The notes under the pieces were generated by a model. It had not been told where the DNA came from, did no database searches, and saw nothing but the letters and a program-made list of their open reading frames with translations. A program made the translations under genes and the position numbers. A stretch of 64,000 bases of DNA from Chitinophagaceae bacterium (GTDB lineage: Bacteria; Bacteroidota; Bacteroidia; Chitinophagales; Chitinophagaceae). Shown here piece after piece: positions 16,211-24,787 of this stretch. The stretch is taken from assembly GCA_023957155.1 (NCBI GenBank), contig JAMLHK010000005.1, positions 1 through 64,000 of the forward strand, given 5' to 3'. Position 1 is the first letter of the stretch; the number at the start of each line of letters is the position of its first letter.

Positions 16211-17215
16211 ATGAAAAGTATTCGTGAAGCATTGAGTGAAAGGATCCTGATTATAGATGGAGCCATGGGTACCATGATACAACGGCATAAACTTACCGAA
16301 GCCGATTACCGTGGTGAGCGGTTTAAAGACTGGCCATCCGATGTAAAAGGGAATAACGATTTATTAAGCATAACCCGGCCGCAGATCATTACCGCGATTC
16401 ATAGGGAATACCTCTCTGCAGGAGCAGACATTATTGAAACCAATACCTTCAGCAGTACGGCAATAGCCCAGGCTGATTATGATATGCAATCCCTGGCTTA
16501 TGAATTGAATGTTGCGGCAGCACAATGTGCTAAAGAAGCGGTCCGGCAGTCGGGAAAGGAAGCATGGATCGCCGGTGCTATAGGTCCATTGAATAAAACA
16601 CTCAGTCTTTCTCCTGACGTGAATAATCCCGGTTTCCGCTCGGTAACTTTTGATGAGGTGGTTGCGGCTTATTACGAGCAGGTGCGCGGGCTGGCGGATG
16701 GTGGTGTTGATATATTATTGGTGGAGACCATTTTTGATACGCTCAATGCCAAGGCAGCTATTTATGCCATCAAGCAGTTTTACCGCGATCACCCGGAGCT
16801 GTCTCCGGCAGAGATCATGATCAGCGGTACCATTACTGATGCTTCCGGTCGTACCCTTAGCGGTCAAACCCTGGAAGCTTTTTATACCTCGGTAATGCAC
16901 GCAGCGCCGTTAAGTATAGGACTGAATTGTGCATTAGGTGCAAAGGAAATGCGGGCGCATATAGAAGAGTTGTCACAGATCGCATCCTGTTATGTTTCCG
17001 CATATCCGAATGCGGGGCTGCCTAATGCTATGGGTGAATATGATGAAGCGCCTCACGAAACAGCGCATTTCCTGGAAGAGTGGGCCGAAAAAGGTTTTGT
17101 GAATATAGTTGGAGGATGCTGCGGCACAACGCCGGATCATATTAAGCATATAGCGGATGGCGTGAGGAACCTGAACCCCCGTGCTTTACCGGTAGTGGAG
17201 CGTGAGTTAATTTGA
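16211..17215 (+). CDS. metH: Methionine synthase, homocysteine-binding module (split MetH, part 1)
   Basis: This 334-residue protein corresponds to the first module of cobalamin-dependent methionine synthase, which activates homocysteine through zinc. It begins with [15 protein letters not shown] and ends with the zinc site. The ligands C240 ([10 protein letters not shown]) and C303/C304 ([12 protein letters not shown]) are all present. The folate, cobalamin and reactivation modules are in metH2, 959 bp further on. Two-gene MetH arrangements are common in Bacteroidota, so this is not a frameshift. A long structured leader precedes the gene. Confidence 0.95.
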   Translation: MKSIREALSERILIIDGAMGTMIQRHKLTEADYRGERFKDWPSDVKGNNDLLSITRPQIITAIHREYLSAGADIIETNTFSSTAIAQADYDMQSLAYELNVAAAQCAKEAVRQSGKEAWIAGAIGPLNKTLSLSPDVNNPGFRSVTFDEVVAAYYEQVRGLADGGVDILLVETIFDTLNAKAAIYAIKQFYRDHPELSPAEIMISGTITDASGRTLSGQTLEAFYTSVMHAAPLSIGLNCALGAKEMRAHIEELSQIASCYVSAYPNAGLPNAMGEYDEAPHETAHFLEEWAEKGFVNIVGGCCGTTPDHIKHIADGVRNLNPRALPVVERELI

Positions 17216-17548
17216 AAGTTGGAGGAGAAATGTGAAAGTGTGGAAATGAATTTGAGCATTAAGCAATATTCAAAAGGGTTATGGTAGCGGTATGATGAGG
17301 GTTAAAGGTGAAAATGGTTAAACCTGATATCACGTTTTGCGATGGGGCAGACTAAAAAGATTCGGTTTAAAGATTTGCCATTAAGACTCAAACCTGCCTG
17401 CCGGCAGGCAGGGGCACAATGTTCTGATTCTCAGGTTTAATTTTCTTTGGGCCTTAGCGACTTCGTGGCAAAATATTACTTTTTGGTCAGTCCCGGGGAA
17501 GAAACAAGGAGGGTACTGTAAATAAATCACTAACCAAAAATAAAGTAT
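17216..17548. other. Intergenic stretch between metH1 and the ORF6N gene
   Basis: The 333 bp contain no gene. They hold the perfect 20-bp palindrome at 17393-17412 and a downstream stretch (about 17446-17472) reading like degenerate interspersed sequence. The ORF6N promoter presumably lies near the 3' end, but no clean -7 box was found. Confidence 0.6.
17393..17412. repeat. 20-bp palindromic repeat, copy 2
   Basis: CCTGCCTGCCGGCAGGCAGG is a perfect palindrome, differing from the copy at 8823-8842 by one base. A half-copy (GCAGGCAGGGGC) may survive at about 23053-23064. Confidence 0.9.
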
Positions 17549-18094
17549 ATGAAAACACCAGATCAATTGGTAACTGTTATTTCCGAAGCGGAAATAGTTC
17601 AGAAAATTTACCTTATAAGAGGAACTAAAGTTATGCTTGACAGGGATTTAGCTGAAATGTATGGAGTGGAAACGCGCCGGCTAAAAGAACAGGTCAACCG
17701 GAATAGAGAACGGTTTCCCGGGGATTTTATGTTTGAACTAAGTGTGGATGAGTTTGCCCATTGGAGATCGCAATTTGCGACCTCCAATGCGGATAAAATG
17801 GGGCTTCGGCATCCGCCTTATGCGTTTACAGAACAAGGCGTTGCCATGCTTTCGTCAGTGTTGCGATCGGAAAGAGCCATACAGGTAAATATCCGGATCA
17901 TAAGAGTATATACCCGCATGAAATCGCTGCTTTTAGACAATAAAGAACTTTGGCTGAAAATGGAAAAAATAGAGCAGGCGCTGGCGAAGAAAGACGAAGA
18001 GGTACAGGCTATTTTTAAAGTGTTGAAAAATTTACTGGTGAAAGAAGAGAAGCCGAGAGAACCTATAGGTTTCAAATTTCCCGTGAAGAAGTAA
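17549..18094 (+). CDS. ORF6N (KilA-N-related) domain protein
   Basis: A 181-residue protein with the ORF6N DNA-binding domain at about residues 10-100. The conserved run is IYLIRGTKVMLDRDLAEMYG, then LKEQVNRNRERFPGDFMFEL and LRHPPYAFTEQGVAMLSSVL. A C-terminal coiled-coil-like segment follows (ELWLKMEKIEQALAKKDEEVQAIF). Such domains occur in phage antirepressors and many chromosomal Bacteroidota genes of unknown role. It lies between the two halves of methionine synthase on the same strand, flanked by repeat-like spacers. That suggests a later insertion rather than a metabolic partner. Confidence 0.9.
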   Translation: MKTPDQLVTVISEAEIVQKIYLIRGTKVMLDRDLAEMYGVETRRLKEQVNRNRERFPGDFMFELSVDEFAHWRSQFATSNADKMGLRHPPYAFTEQGVAMLSSVLRSERAIQVNIRIIRVYTRMKSLLLDNKELWLKMEKIEQALAKKDEEVQAIFKVLKNLLVKEEKPREPIGFKFPVKK

Positions 18095-18174
18095 TAATAA
18101 ATTAATGAGAGCTGATAATAGACAACCAAAGGTTGATTATTTATGGCGGATAGCCGACAGCAAAACAAACGATC
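18095..18174. other. Short degenerate-repeat spacer before metH2
   Basis: The 80 bp contain AGCTGATAATAG- and GGCGGATAGCCG-like words, similar in style to the microrepeats at 57914-58163. This supports the ORF6N gene being bordered by interspersed sequence. Confidence 0.3.
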
Positions 18175-20850
18175 ATGTCTGAACCTGTAGTTATAAAACC
18201 ATATCTCCGTTTGTCCGGACTGGAACCTTTAGTGGTTCGCCCGGAAACCAATTTTGTGAATGTGGGTGAGCGTACAAATGTTACCGGCTCAAAAAAGTTT
18301 GCCCGTTTGGTACGGGATGGCAAATATGAAGATGCCCTGAGCGTTGCCCGGCAGCAGGTAGAGAACGGCGCCCAGGTGCTGGATGTAAATATGGACGATG
18401 CCATGCTGGAAGGCGTAACGGCAATGACCACCTTTCTTAATTTGCTGCAGAGCGAGCCCGATATCGCCAAAATCCCTGTCATGATTGATTCGTCCAAATT
18501 CACGATCATAGAAGCGGGTTTAAAATGCGTGCAGGGTAAGTGCATTGTTAATTCCATCTCCATGAAGGAAGGGGAAGAAAAATTTATAAAGGAAGCAGAG
18601 ATCTGTAAGCTGTTCGGCGCTGCTGTTATTGTGATGGCTTTTGATGAGCAGGGTCAGGCCGATACTAAAGAGCGGAAAGTGCAGATCAGCCACAGAGCGT
18701 ATAAGATCCTTACGGAAAGAGTGGGCTACGACCCGCAGGACATCATCTTTGATCCTAATATTTTTGCTATAGCCACCGGTATTGAAGAGCACAATAACTA
18801 TGCGGTTGATTTCATTGAAGCCACCAGGGAGATCAAGCAGCTGATGCCGCTTACTAAAGTAAGCGGGGGAGTAAGCAATGTATCTTTTTCCTTCCGGGGT
18901 AATGATCATGTGCGGGAAGCCATGCATTCTGTTTTTTTGTATCATGCCATCCGGGCAGGTATGGATATGGGCATTGTAAATGCCGGCCAGTTAGTGGTAT
19001 ATGATGAAATAGATCCCCAGTTGCGGCAATTGTGTGAAGATGTGATCCTGAACAGGAACAATGAGCATAATGAAGCCACGGAAAAGCTGATCGCTTTTGC
19101 CGAAACGGTAAAGGCAAAGGGAAAGGAAGTGGTGAAGGATAATGCCTGGCGTAATAGTACTGTAGAAGAGCGGCTGACGCATTCGCTGGTGAATGGCATT
19201 ACCGACTTTATTGATATAGATACGGAAGAAGCGCGCCTGAAATATCCCCGGCCGCTTGATGTGATCGAAGGCCCGCTGATGGATGGCATGAACGTGGTAG
19301 GCGATTTGTTTGGCGCAGGCAAAATGTTCCTGCCGCAGGTGGTAAAATCGGCAAGGGTAATGAAAAAATCCGTTGCCATACTTACTCCCTATATAGAAGC
19401 CGAAAAAACGGAGGTGTCCAATGCGCCAACTATTTTGCTGGCAACGGTAAAAGGCGATGTGCATGATATTGGCAAAAACATAGTGGGCGTGGTATTGGGC
19501 TGCAACGGCTACAACATAAAAGACCTGGGCGTAATGGTGCCTACAGATAAGCTGCTGGATGAAGCGGTAAAATGTGGGGCGGCAATGGTAGGGGTAAGCG
19601 GGCTGATCACGCCCTCGCTCGATGAGATGGTGCATGTGGCCCATGAAATGAACCGGAGAGGGATGAATATGCCTTTGCTGATCGGTGGAGCAACAACCTC
19701 GCGTATCCATACTGCGGTGAAAATTGCACCACAATATAATCATGGTGTAGTGCATGTGCTTGATGCCAGCAGAAGTGTAACGGTGGCGGGTGCGTTATTG
19801 AATGAACAAAAAGAAGATTTCCTTAAAGGTATTCATACAGAATACCTGAAGCTTAAATCCGATTTTGAAAATAAACGCCCCGTTAAACAATATATCTCCT
19901 ATGAAGCCGCACAAGACAATAAGGTAAAAGTTGACTGGGAAAACTATATACCCTCCGTACCTTCTTTCACCGGCACTAAAATATTTAAGGAATATGATCT
20001 TAACGAAATACGGCAGTATATAGACTGGAAGCCGTTTTTTATAGCGTGGGAGCTGCATGGTAATTTTCCGCAAATACTGACCGATGAAAAAGTGGGTGTG
20101 GAAGCTACCAAGCTGTATAATGATGCCAATGCGCTGCTTGACCAGATCATTGCTGAAAAAAGCCTTACGGCCCAGGGAGTGATCGGCTTCTGGCATGCCA
20201 ATACCTCAGCACCCGATACCATTGAAGTAAAGAACGGTGAGGCATCAATACATTTGGAATCCCTGCGCCAGCAGATTAAAAAAGCGCCCGGGCAGCCCAA
20301 CCTCTCCCTGTCCGATTTTGTTGCGCCGCAAATCACGGGCATACAGGATCACATCGGCGCCTTTTCCGTTACTATACAGGGTATAGAGCCTCATATTAAA
20401 AGGTTTGAAGTCGAGCATGATGACTATAATAAAATAACCATGCAGGCGCTGTGCGACCGGTTAGTGGAAGCCTTTGCAGAATGTTTGCACCAGCGCACGA
20501 GAAAAGAGTTTTGGGGCTATGTAAAAGACGAAGCGTTGACCAATGAAGACCTGATCAAAGAAAAATACCAGGGCATACGGCCGGCGCCGGGCTATCCCGC
20601 CTGTCCCGATCATACGGAAAAATATAAGCTGTTTGAGCTGCTGGGCGGCGAACAGGCCACAGGCATCCAACTTACAGAGTCCTTAGCCATGTACCCGGCT
20701 TCATCGGTATGCGGCTGGTATTTCAGTCACCCGCAAAGCCAGTATTTTGGGGTAGGTAAAATACAGCAGGATCAGCTGGAAGATTACATCCGGCGTAAGG
20801 GGCTGAGCAGGGAGGATATGGAAAGATGGTTGCGGCCGGTGCTGGAATAA
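18175..20850 (+). CDS. metH: Methionine synthase, folate-, cobalamin- and SAM-binding modules (split MetH, part 2)
   Basis: The 891 residues carry the rest of cobalamin-dependent methionine synthase. The pterin-binding module is at about residues 20-290 ([32 protein letters not shown]). The cobalamin-binding cap and Rossmann domain follow at about 310-540; the axial-ligand motif D-x-H-x-x-G has His430 ([11 protein letters not shown]). The C-terminal reactivation domain includes [17 protein letters not shown]. The methyl group passes from methyltetrahydrofolate to cobalamin and then to homocysteine held by MetH1. It is full length for a MetH lacking its first module. Confidence 0.96.
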   Translation: MSEPVVIKPYLRLSGLEPLVVRPETNFVNVGERTNVTGSKKFARLVRDGKYEDALSVARQQVENGAQVLDVNMDDAMLEGVTAMTTFLNLLQSEPDIAKIPVMIDSSKFTIIEAGLKCVQGKCIVNSISMKEGEEKFIKEAEICKLFGAAVIVMAFDEQGQADTKERKVQISHRAYKILTERVGYDPQDIIFDPNIFAIATGIEEHNNYAVDFIEATREIKQLMPLTKVSGGVSNVSFSFRGNDHVREAMHSVFLYHAIRAGMDMGIVNAGQLVVYDEIDPQLRQLCEDVILNRNNEHNEATEKLIAFAETVKAKGKEVVKDNAWRNSTVEERLTHSLVNGITDFIDIDTEEARLKYPRPLDVIEGPLMDGMNVVGDLFGAGKMFLPQVVKSARVMKKSVAILTPYIEAEKTEVSNAPTILLATVKGDVHDIGKNIVGVVLGCNGYNIKDLGVMVPTDKLLDEAVKCGAAMVGVSGLITPSLDEMVHVAHEMNRRGMNMPLLIGGATTSRIHTAVKIAPQYNHGVVHVLDASRSVTVAGALLNEQKEDFLKGIHTEYLKLKSDFENKRPVKQYISYEAAQDNKVKVDWENYIPSVPSFTGTKIFKEYDLNEIRQYIDWKPFFIAWELHGNFPQILTDEKVGVEATKLYNDANALLDQIIAEKSLTAQGVIGFWHANTSAPDTIEVKNGEASIHLESLRQQIKKAPGQPNLSLSDFVAPQITGIQDHIGAFSVTIQGIEPHIKRFEVEHDDYNKITMQALCDRLVEAFAECLHQRTRKEFWGYVKDEALTNEDLIKEKYQGIRPAPGYPACPDHTEKYKLFELLGGEQATGIQLTESLAMYPASSVCGWYFSHPQSQYFGVGKIQQDQLEDYIRRKGLSREDMERWLRPVLE

Positions 20851-20862
20851 TTAAAAAGAGGT

Positions 20863-21456
20863 TTATTGTTTTTGGAATATCACCTCGGCGCTTACCTTAA
20901 TTTCCTGATTCATATTGACGCCCTGTAGCTGTATTATTTTAGTCTGTGTTGCGGTAGTATTAAAAATCAGCCTGTCTCCTTCCATTCTGTATTTTGCTCC
21001 TGCAGGTTCCACGGATGTAGGAGTATTTCCAGAAAATATCAATCCATTATTTACATATATGGAATCGTTGGTTATTATTTTGTAACCGGTTACCGCATCC
21101 GTTGCAGGAACTTCAGTTTTAAACGGCATTTCAAAGGAATCAACCAGTTCGTTATTCTCATAATAATCGGTTTTTGTTGTGGTATCAATTGAATAAGCAA
21201 GTCCTGTAGATTTCATATTACTGCCGCCAATTTCAAGGTTTCCTTTGTTGTTCTTCGTCGTGTACTCCGTATAGGTAACTGACTTATAGAACGTTCCTTC
21301 TTCTGCGTAGGATATCGTACTAATGGCACTGGCAGTCAGTTCAACAAACTTATAATTACCGGAAATAGGGCTGGCAGCTTCGTTTGAATCCTTTTTGCAG
21401 GAGGTAAAAAAAGCAATTACAGTAAATAATAAAAGAGAGGGTAGTTTCATTTTCAT
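20863..21456 (-). CDS. Hypothetical lipoprotein
   Basis: A 197-residue protein with a lipoprotein signal (LLLFTVIAFFTSCKKDS, lipid-anchored Cys20). The rest is beta-rich, polar and of no family I recognise; it resembles the lipocalin-like small lipoproteins frequent in Bacteroidota. Its stop is 12 bp from the end of metH2, with which it converges. No neighbour suggests a role. Confidence 0.7.
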   Translation of the reverse strand: MKMKLPSLLLFTVIAFFTSCKKDSNEAASPISGNYKFVELTASAISTISYAEEGTFYKSVTYTEYTTKNNKGNLEIGGSNMKSTGLAYSIDTTTKTDYYENNELVDSFEMPFKTEVPATDAVTGYKIITNDSIYVNNGLIFSGNTPTSVEPAGAKYRMEGDRLIFNTTATQTKIIQLQGVNMNQEIKVSAEVIFQKQ

Positions 21457-21711
21457 GGTTATTGTTTTTATAATAACAAGGTGCTATAAGCTTTGGAGTT
21501 AACTTAATCAACAACGCAAAGAGGAAGATTTTCGTATAAAATAGTAAGGAATGATAATAAATAAGCGCTCCGCAAAGATCACGATCAGGGTATTTGCTTG
21601 CAATACTCCAATAAACACTTATGGCGGGATCGGGGTGACCTTAAGGAATGAGGATAATGGCCGTTTTCAGGAGACTGAAGCCTCCGGAGGACATAGCCTG
21701 CCGAAGTTGAA

Positions 21712-22167
21712 TTATGCTTCGCCATCTGCATCTCCGGATGAAGAATAATATCTTTTCACTGCCTCTAAAATTTCATCTTTACTATAGTCTAACCCGGATA
21801 TGGTGATTTTTTGTTTCTTTCCTTTTATGCAAACAAGTACCAAATATTCAGGTTGTATTACATGATCAAAAGGATAAGTATAATTATAGTAAGATACGAC
21901 AGAATCCCATGAAATAAATTTGAGCCTGGTAAATAACCAGCGGTTATTCTTAAACGTAATACCGCTTGCATTAATAATAAGCCAGGGAGATCTATCATAT
22001 ACTAACCATATACAATAAGCAATACCTAAAAGTGCTAACGAGGTGATCAATGAAATATACCAGAATTCCCAATCGCTCCAAAACGAGAGTCCCAATGTTG
22101 CCAGGAAAGTAAAAATAAAAAATGCAAAGTGCCCGGAAACAGCACCAAAGGTTAGTTTGCAGCTCAT
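21712..22167 (-). CDS. Small membrane protein with a PH-like domain
   Basis: A 151-residue protein with two transmembrane segments (about residues 13-31 and 36-57). A beta-rich cytosolic part follows (WLIINASGITFKNNRWLFTRLKFISW ... YLVLVCIKGKKQKITISGL), in the style of bacterial PH-like/STM3941-type domains. It ends in a short helix (SKDEILEAVKRYY). It lies 36 bp downstream of the next minus-strand membrane gene, probably in the same transcript. Function is unknown. The 255 bp between it and the lipoprotein gene hold nothing convincing. Confidence 0.6.
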   Translation of the reverse strand: MSCKLTFGAVSGHFAFFIFTFLATLGLSFWSDWEFWYISLITSLALLGIAYCIWLVYDRSPWLIINASGITFKNNRWLFTRLKFISWDSVVSYYNYTYPFDHVIQPEYLVLVCIKGKKQKITISGLDYSKDEILEAVKRYYSSSGDADGEA

Positions 22168-22203
22168 AAAATTCTTTTTCTATTGCTTTTAAAAAGACTG
22201 TGT

Positions 22204-22932
22204 TTACTCAGGATTTTTATTCATAGCGGCTAATCTTCTTTTACGTTTAATTATCGATCTGATCCATGTTATCAGCCCTGTAGCTATTGCCCCTGCACCA
22301 AATATGAGAACCAAAAGAGCGGCTAATTCGTTACCGCTGCATGCTAAAGAGCAGGACAGTGCAGCTACGATGATGCCCAAACACGCTCCCAGCGTAATAG
22401 CGAATACCATTTCGAGTATGAGCGAGGTCTGCTCTTTATTTCCCTTTTTTGCTAATGAAGATATTTGTTTAATCTGTTTTATGAATGATCTTTTTGCAGC
22501 CTTGCTTTTCTTTTCGGACATCTTTTTTCCTCCGTTCCCGGGAGAGTTATTTACATAATTCTGTGCGGTTGTTTCGCCGTACCTGTATATTGGTTTGGCA
22601 CCGTATGCAGGGTCTAATGAAAAATTTGTATTAAAAAGTATGATGAAAGCGCTGAAGGAAAAAAAGGTAATAATGCCATCGCATAACTTTTGATGAATAT
22701 AATAGCTGCGTTCAAAATATACCTTCTTTCTCTTCTCGTTGGGATATAATAATACGCCAGGCAATATGCATATTGCTATGATGTAGAAGCTATCTGTCGT
22801 GAAATAAATATCGGCAAGTTGTAATATATTGCCAATATACCATGCTAATAAAATCATTACAATTTTGATCAGCACCATTAAGCACAATGCTATACGCGGG
22901 TGATAAAATCCCCAGGAGGAAAGCTTTTTCAT
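22204..22932 (-). CDS. Hypothetical multi-pass membrane protein
   Basis: Numbered from the ATG at 22932; an upstream TTG at 22944 is less likely. The 242-residue protein has about three N-terminal hydrophobic segments (for example IALCLMVLIKIVMILLAWYIG). A lysine-rich cytosolic stretch follows (KKMSEKKSKAAKRSF ... SLAKKGNKE). Two more segments with a cysteine pair come next (LGIIVAALSCSLACSGN and ALLVLIFGAGAIATGLI). It matches no family I know. It is upstream of and likely co-transcribed with the PH-like gene. Confidence 0.6.
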   Translation of the reverse strand: MKKLSSWGFYHPRIALCLMVLIKIVMILLAWYIGNILQLADIYFTTDSFYIIAICILPGVLLYPNEKRKKVYFERSYYIHQKLCDGIITFFSFSAFIILFNTNFSLDPAYGAKPIYRYGETTAQNYVNNSPGNGGKKMSEKKSKAAKRSFIKQIKQISSLAKKGNKEQTSLILEMVFAITLGACLGIIVAALSCSLACSGNELAALLVLIFGAGAIATGLITWIRSIIKRKRRLAAMNKNPE

Positions 22933-23124
22933 GTCAGGTTGCAATATTTAGGAAGGGAATGTACAAATATTCTGTGAAGAACATTAAAATGGGAACTACA
23001 TGCTTTGCCCTGTACACTTGCCTATGTAAGAAAAGTTCAAATTTTAACTGAAAGCAGGCAGGGGCGACAAGGCAAAGCGAATCGCCAACCTTCAAAAGGC
23101 TGGAACCCTGCTATGTGTATTACC

Positions 23125-23700
23125 TTAAAAATTAAATGCAGCATTTAGCCCGAACATCGAAGGCTTAAAGTCTTTAAGTCCTTTCATATAAGAAAGACGC
23201 GCTTCAATATTTTTTTGATGAGAGCCTACTGCAAAGCGTAGACCTGCGTTAGCAGCAGGACCAAATCCTTTTGTGTAGTGTTTCTTGTCGTCAAATTCAC
23301 CTATTCCGGTTGAATGATAGCCAAAGCCTCCGCCGATGAAATAACCTACCCTTTGCTCATTTTCTTTGGAAGAACCCGCACCTCCGTTAAAATTTACCAT
23401 CAGGGGAACCTGGATCAATCCTAATAAAGTATTTTCTTCATAAGAGCCTCCGTTACTTGAATATCCGGCATTGTAGGAGCCTGTTAATCCAACGGTAAGA
23501 GGGATGCCGGCTGAAACTGAAAAAGCCCCGGTTTGCACAAAAGCTACCTGGGGATAATAATGCAGGGTGGCAAACACCTTGGTGTCTGCATTTGAAGGGT
23601 TGGAAACCAGGAAGCCAACGCCGGCGCCGTGCATAAAACTTTGTGAAGATGCGCTGTATATCGAGAGAGCAAAAACGAAAAACAAAATAGTCTTTTTCAT
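23125..23700 (-). CDS. Outer-membrane beta-barrel protein
   Basis: A 191-residue protein with a signal peptide of about 19 residues (FFVFALSIYSASSQS). Alternating hydrophobic/polar strands then end in an aromatic C-terminal residue (MFGLNAAFNF), as expected for an 8-strand outer-membrane barrel. Glycine-rich turns (GFLVSNPSN, GGGFGYHSTGIG) support this. Role unknown. The 180 bp on its 3' side (22945-23124) hold a possible half-copy of the 20-bp palindrome and short hairpins but no gene. Confidence 0.75.
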   Translation of the reverse strand: MKKTILFFVFALSIYSASSQSFMHGAGVGFLVSNPSNADTKVFATLHYYPQVAFVQTGAFSVSAGIPLTVGLTGSYNAGYSSNGGSYEENTLLGLIQVPLMVNFNGGAGSSKENEQRVGYFIGGGFGYHSTGIGEFDDKKHYTKGFGPAANAGLRFAVGSHQKNIEARLSYMKGLKDFKPSMFGLNAAFNF

Positions 23701-23869
23701 AAAAAAGGTTTGAGGTTAAAAATGATCGCCTAAATTAAGGGAAGTTTTGTTATGTGCACTATAAAAATTATGGGGTAAGATACCGCAGGATCAGTTTGAT
23801 GGTTATACCAAACGGGATTGTATTTATTGTAATACAGGCAGGCTTTAGGATATGCTTTTCCCATAAAAG

Positions 23870-24334
23870 TTAAAACGGACGGAAATAAGGGCGGCTTGTA
23901 AAAGGTGAAAATGTCCAGGGAATCGAAGACAATATCATAATCAGCCCTATGGTGTACCAGGTAGCCATTGCCTTATATTTTTCATGATCTGTTGATTGCT
24001 GTTTTGTTTTTATGGAACCGATAGTAATCATTATCGTTGCCAGCGTCATTACTACGATATGCTCCATTCCAAAAAACCGGCTGTCTCTTTGATGAATGGC
24101 CTCCTTAAAGTTGTGCAGGAAATACTCAACGATAGGGCTGGTAGTGTAAAGCCAAAGCCCCAGGAATAGCTGTACATATACGATAATTGTTGTCCATTGC
24201 TGCATCAAATGATCAAACCGGGAAAACACTTTTTTGGAAAACAGCCCGTTGAATGCACGAAAGACGGCAAAAAATAAACAGATTAAAATTAGCCACCGTA
24301 CCAGGGAGTGTAAAGCTAAAATTGTTGAAAACAT
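23870..24334 (-). CDS. Four-helix membrane protein
   Basis: A 154-residue protein with four predicted transmembrane helices and conserved-looking histidines in LALHSLVRWLI and GMEHIVVMTLATIMI. Similar proteins are widespread in Bacteroidota as uncharacterised cytochrome-b-like four-helix membrane proteins. Haem binding by H8 and the GMEH histidine is possible but not shown. It is 84 bp downstream of clpS and may share its transcript. Confidence 0.65.
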   Translation of the reverse strand: MFSTILALHSLVRWLILICLFFAVFRAFNGLFSKKVFSRFDHLMQQWTTIIVYVQLFLGLWLYTTSPIVEYFLHNFKEAIHQRDSRFFGMEHIVVMTLATIMITIGSIKTKQQSTDHEKYKAMATWYTIGLIMILSSIPWTFSPFTSRPYFRPF

Positions 24335-24417
24335 TTATATAGTAATGAAATTTTAGGTGGACTGAGGGAAAAATATCACGGCATAAACCGGTAGTATTTT
24401 ATTTCCCGTATATACAT

Positions 24418-24708
24418 TTAATCGGCTGTCACTTCTATGGTTGCACCTATTCCTCTTTCGGTGATGGCATCACACTGAGGTTTAAGCTCATCATAATCTC
24501 CGTGTTTAACGGCATATTTACCTTTAAAGTGAATGATATATGCACATTGCTCTGCCTGTTCATGAGTATGCCCGCAGACCTTTTCCAGGGTTTCAATAAC
24601 CCATTCAAAAGTATTCACCTCGTCATTCCATACAATCAGCTGGTATGGCTTTTCTGTTAATATCAGTAGCTCTTTCTCTTCTGCTGTGGATGTGTTTCCG
24701 ACTGGCAT
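24418..24708 (-). CDS. clpS: Clp protease adaptor ClpS
   Basis: ClpS binds the N-degron of substrates and hands them to ClpA- or ClpC-containing Clp protease. The 96-residue protein has a flexible N-terminus followed by the core (YQLIVWNDEVNTFEWVIETL, then VCGHTHEQAEQCAYIIHFKGKYAV). The N-D-x-V/T-N-T-F motif that forms the degron pocket is present. The start is the ATG at 24708, 18 bp downstream of a clear -7 box. It is divergent from the antiporter gene. Confidence 0.93.
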   Translation of the reverse strand: MPVGNTSTAEEKELLILTEKPYQLIVWNDEVNTFEWVIETLEKVCGHTHEQAEQCAYIIHFKGKYAVKHGDYDELKPQCDAITERGIGATIEVTAD

Positions 24709-24726
24709 GGGTTACAAATTTCTTTT

Positions 24727-24734
24727 CAAAATTA
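24727..24734 (-). promoter_or_regulatory. -7 promoter box of clpS
   Basis: Read on the minus strand, TAATTTTG fits TAnnTTTG, with TTG of a possible -33 element near 24760. It is 9 bp from the oppositely directed antiporter box, so the two promoters overlap. Confidence 0.6.
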
Positions 24735-24743
24735 GTATTTTAT

Positions 24744-24751
24744 TATTTTTG
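24744..24751 (+). promoter_or_regulatory. -7 promoter box of the antiporter gene
   Basis: TATTTTTG fits TAnnTTTG. A start of transcription near 24758 supports translation from the ATG at 24788 rather than from the earlier in-frame start inside the clpS region. Confidence 0.6.
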
Positions 24752-24787
24752 GCGCAATTCCCTATAAACGGGGGACAATATCACATT

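Noticed and set aside
16211..20850. metH as one gene broken by frameshift or insertion
   Set aside because: Each half is a complete set of modules with its own start and stop, and two-gene MetH is usual in this phylum.
21551..21748. 65-residue plus-strand ORF beside the PH-like gene
   Set aside because: No domain, no ribosome-binding site, and its end overlaps the opposite-strand gene.
24686..24787. N-terminal extension of the antiporter from 24686
   Set aside because: It would begin inside clpS, upstream of the predicted promoter, and adds an atypical stretch.
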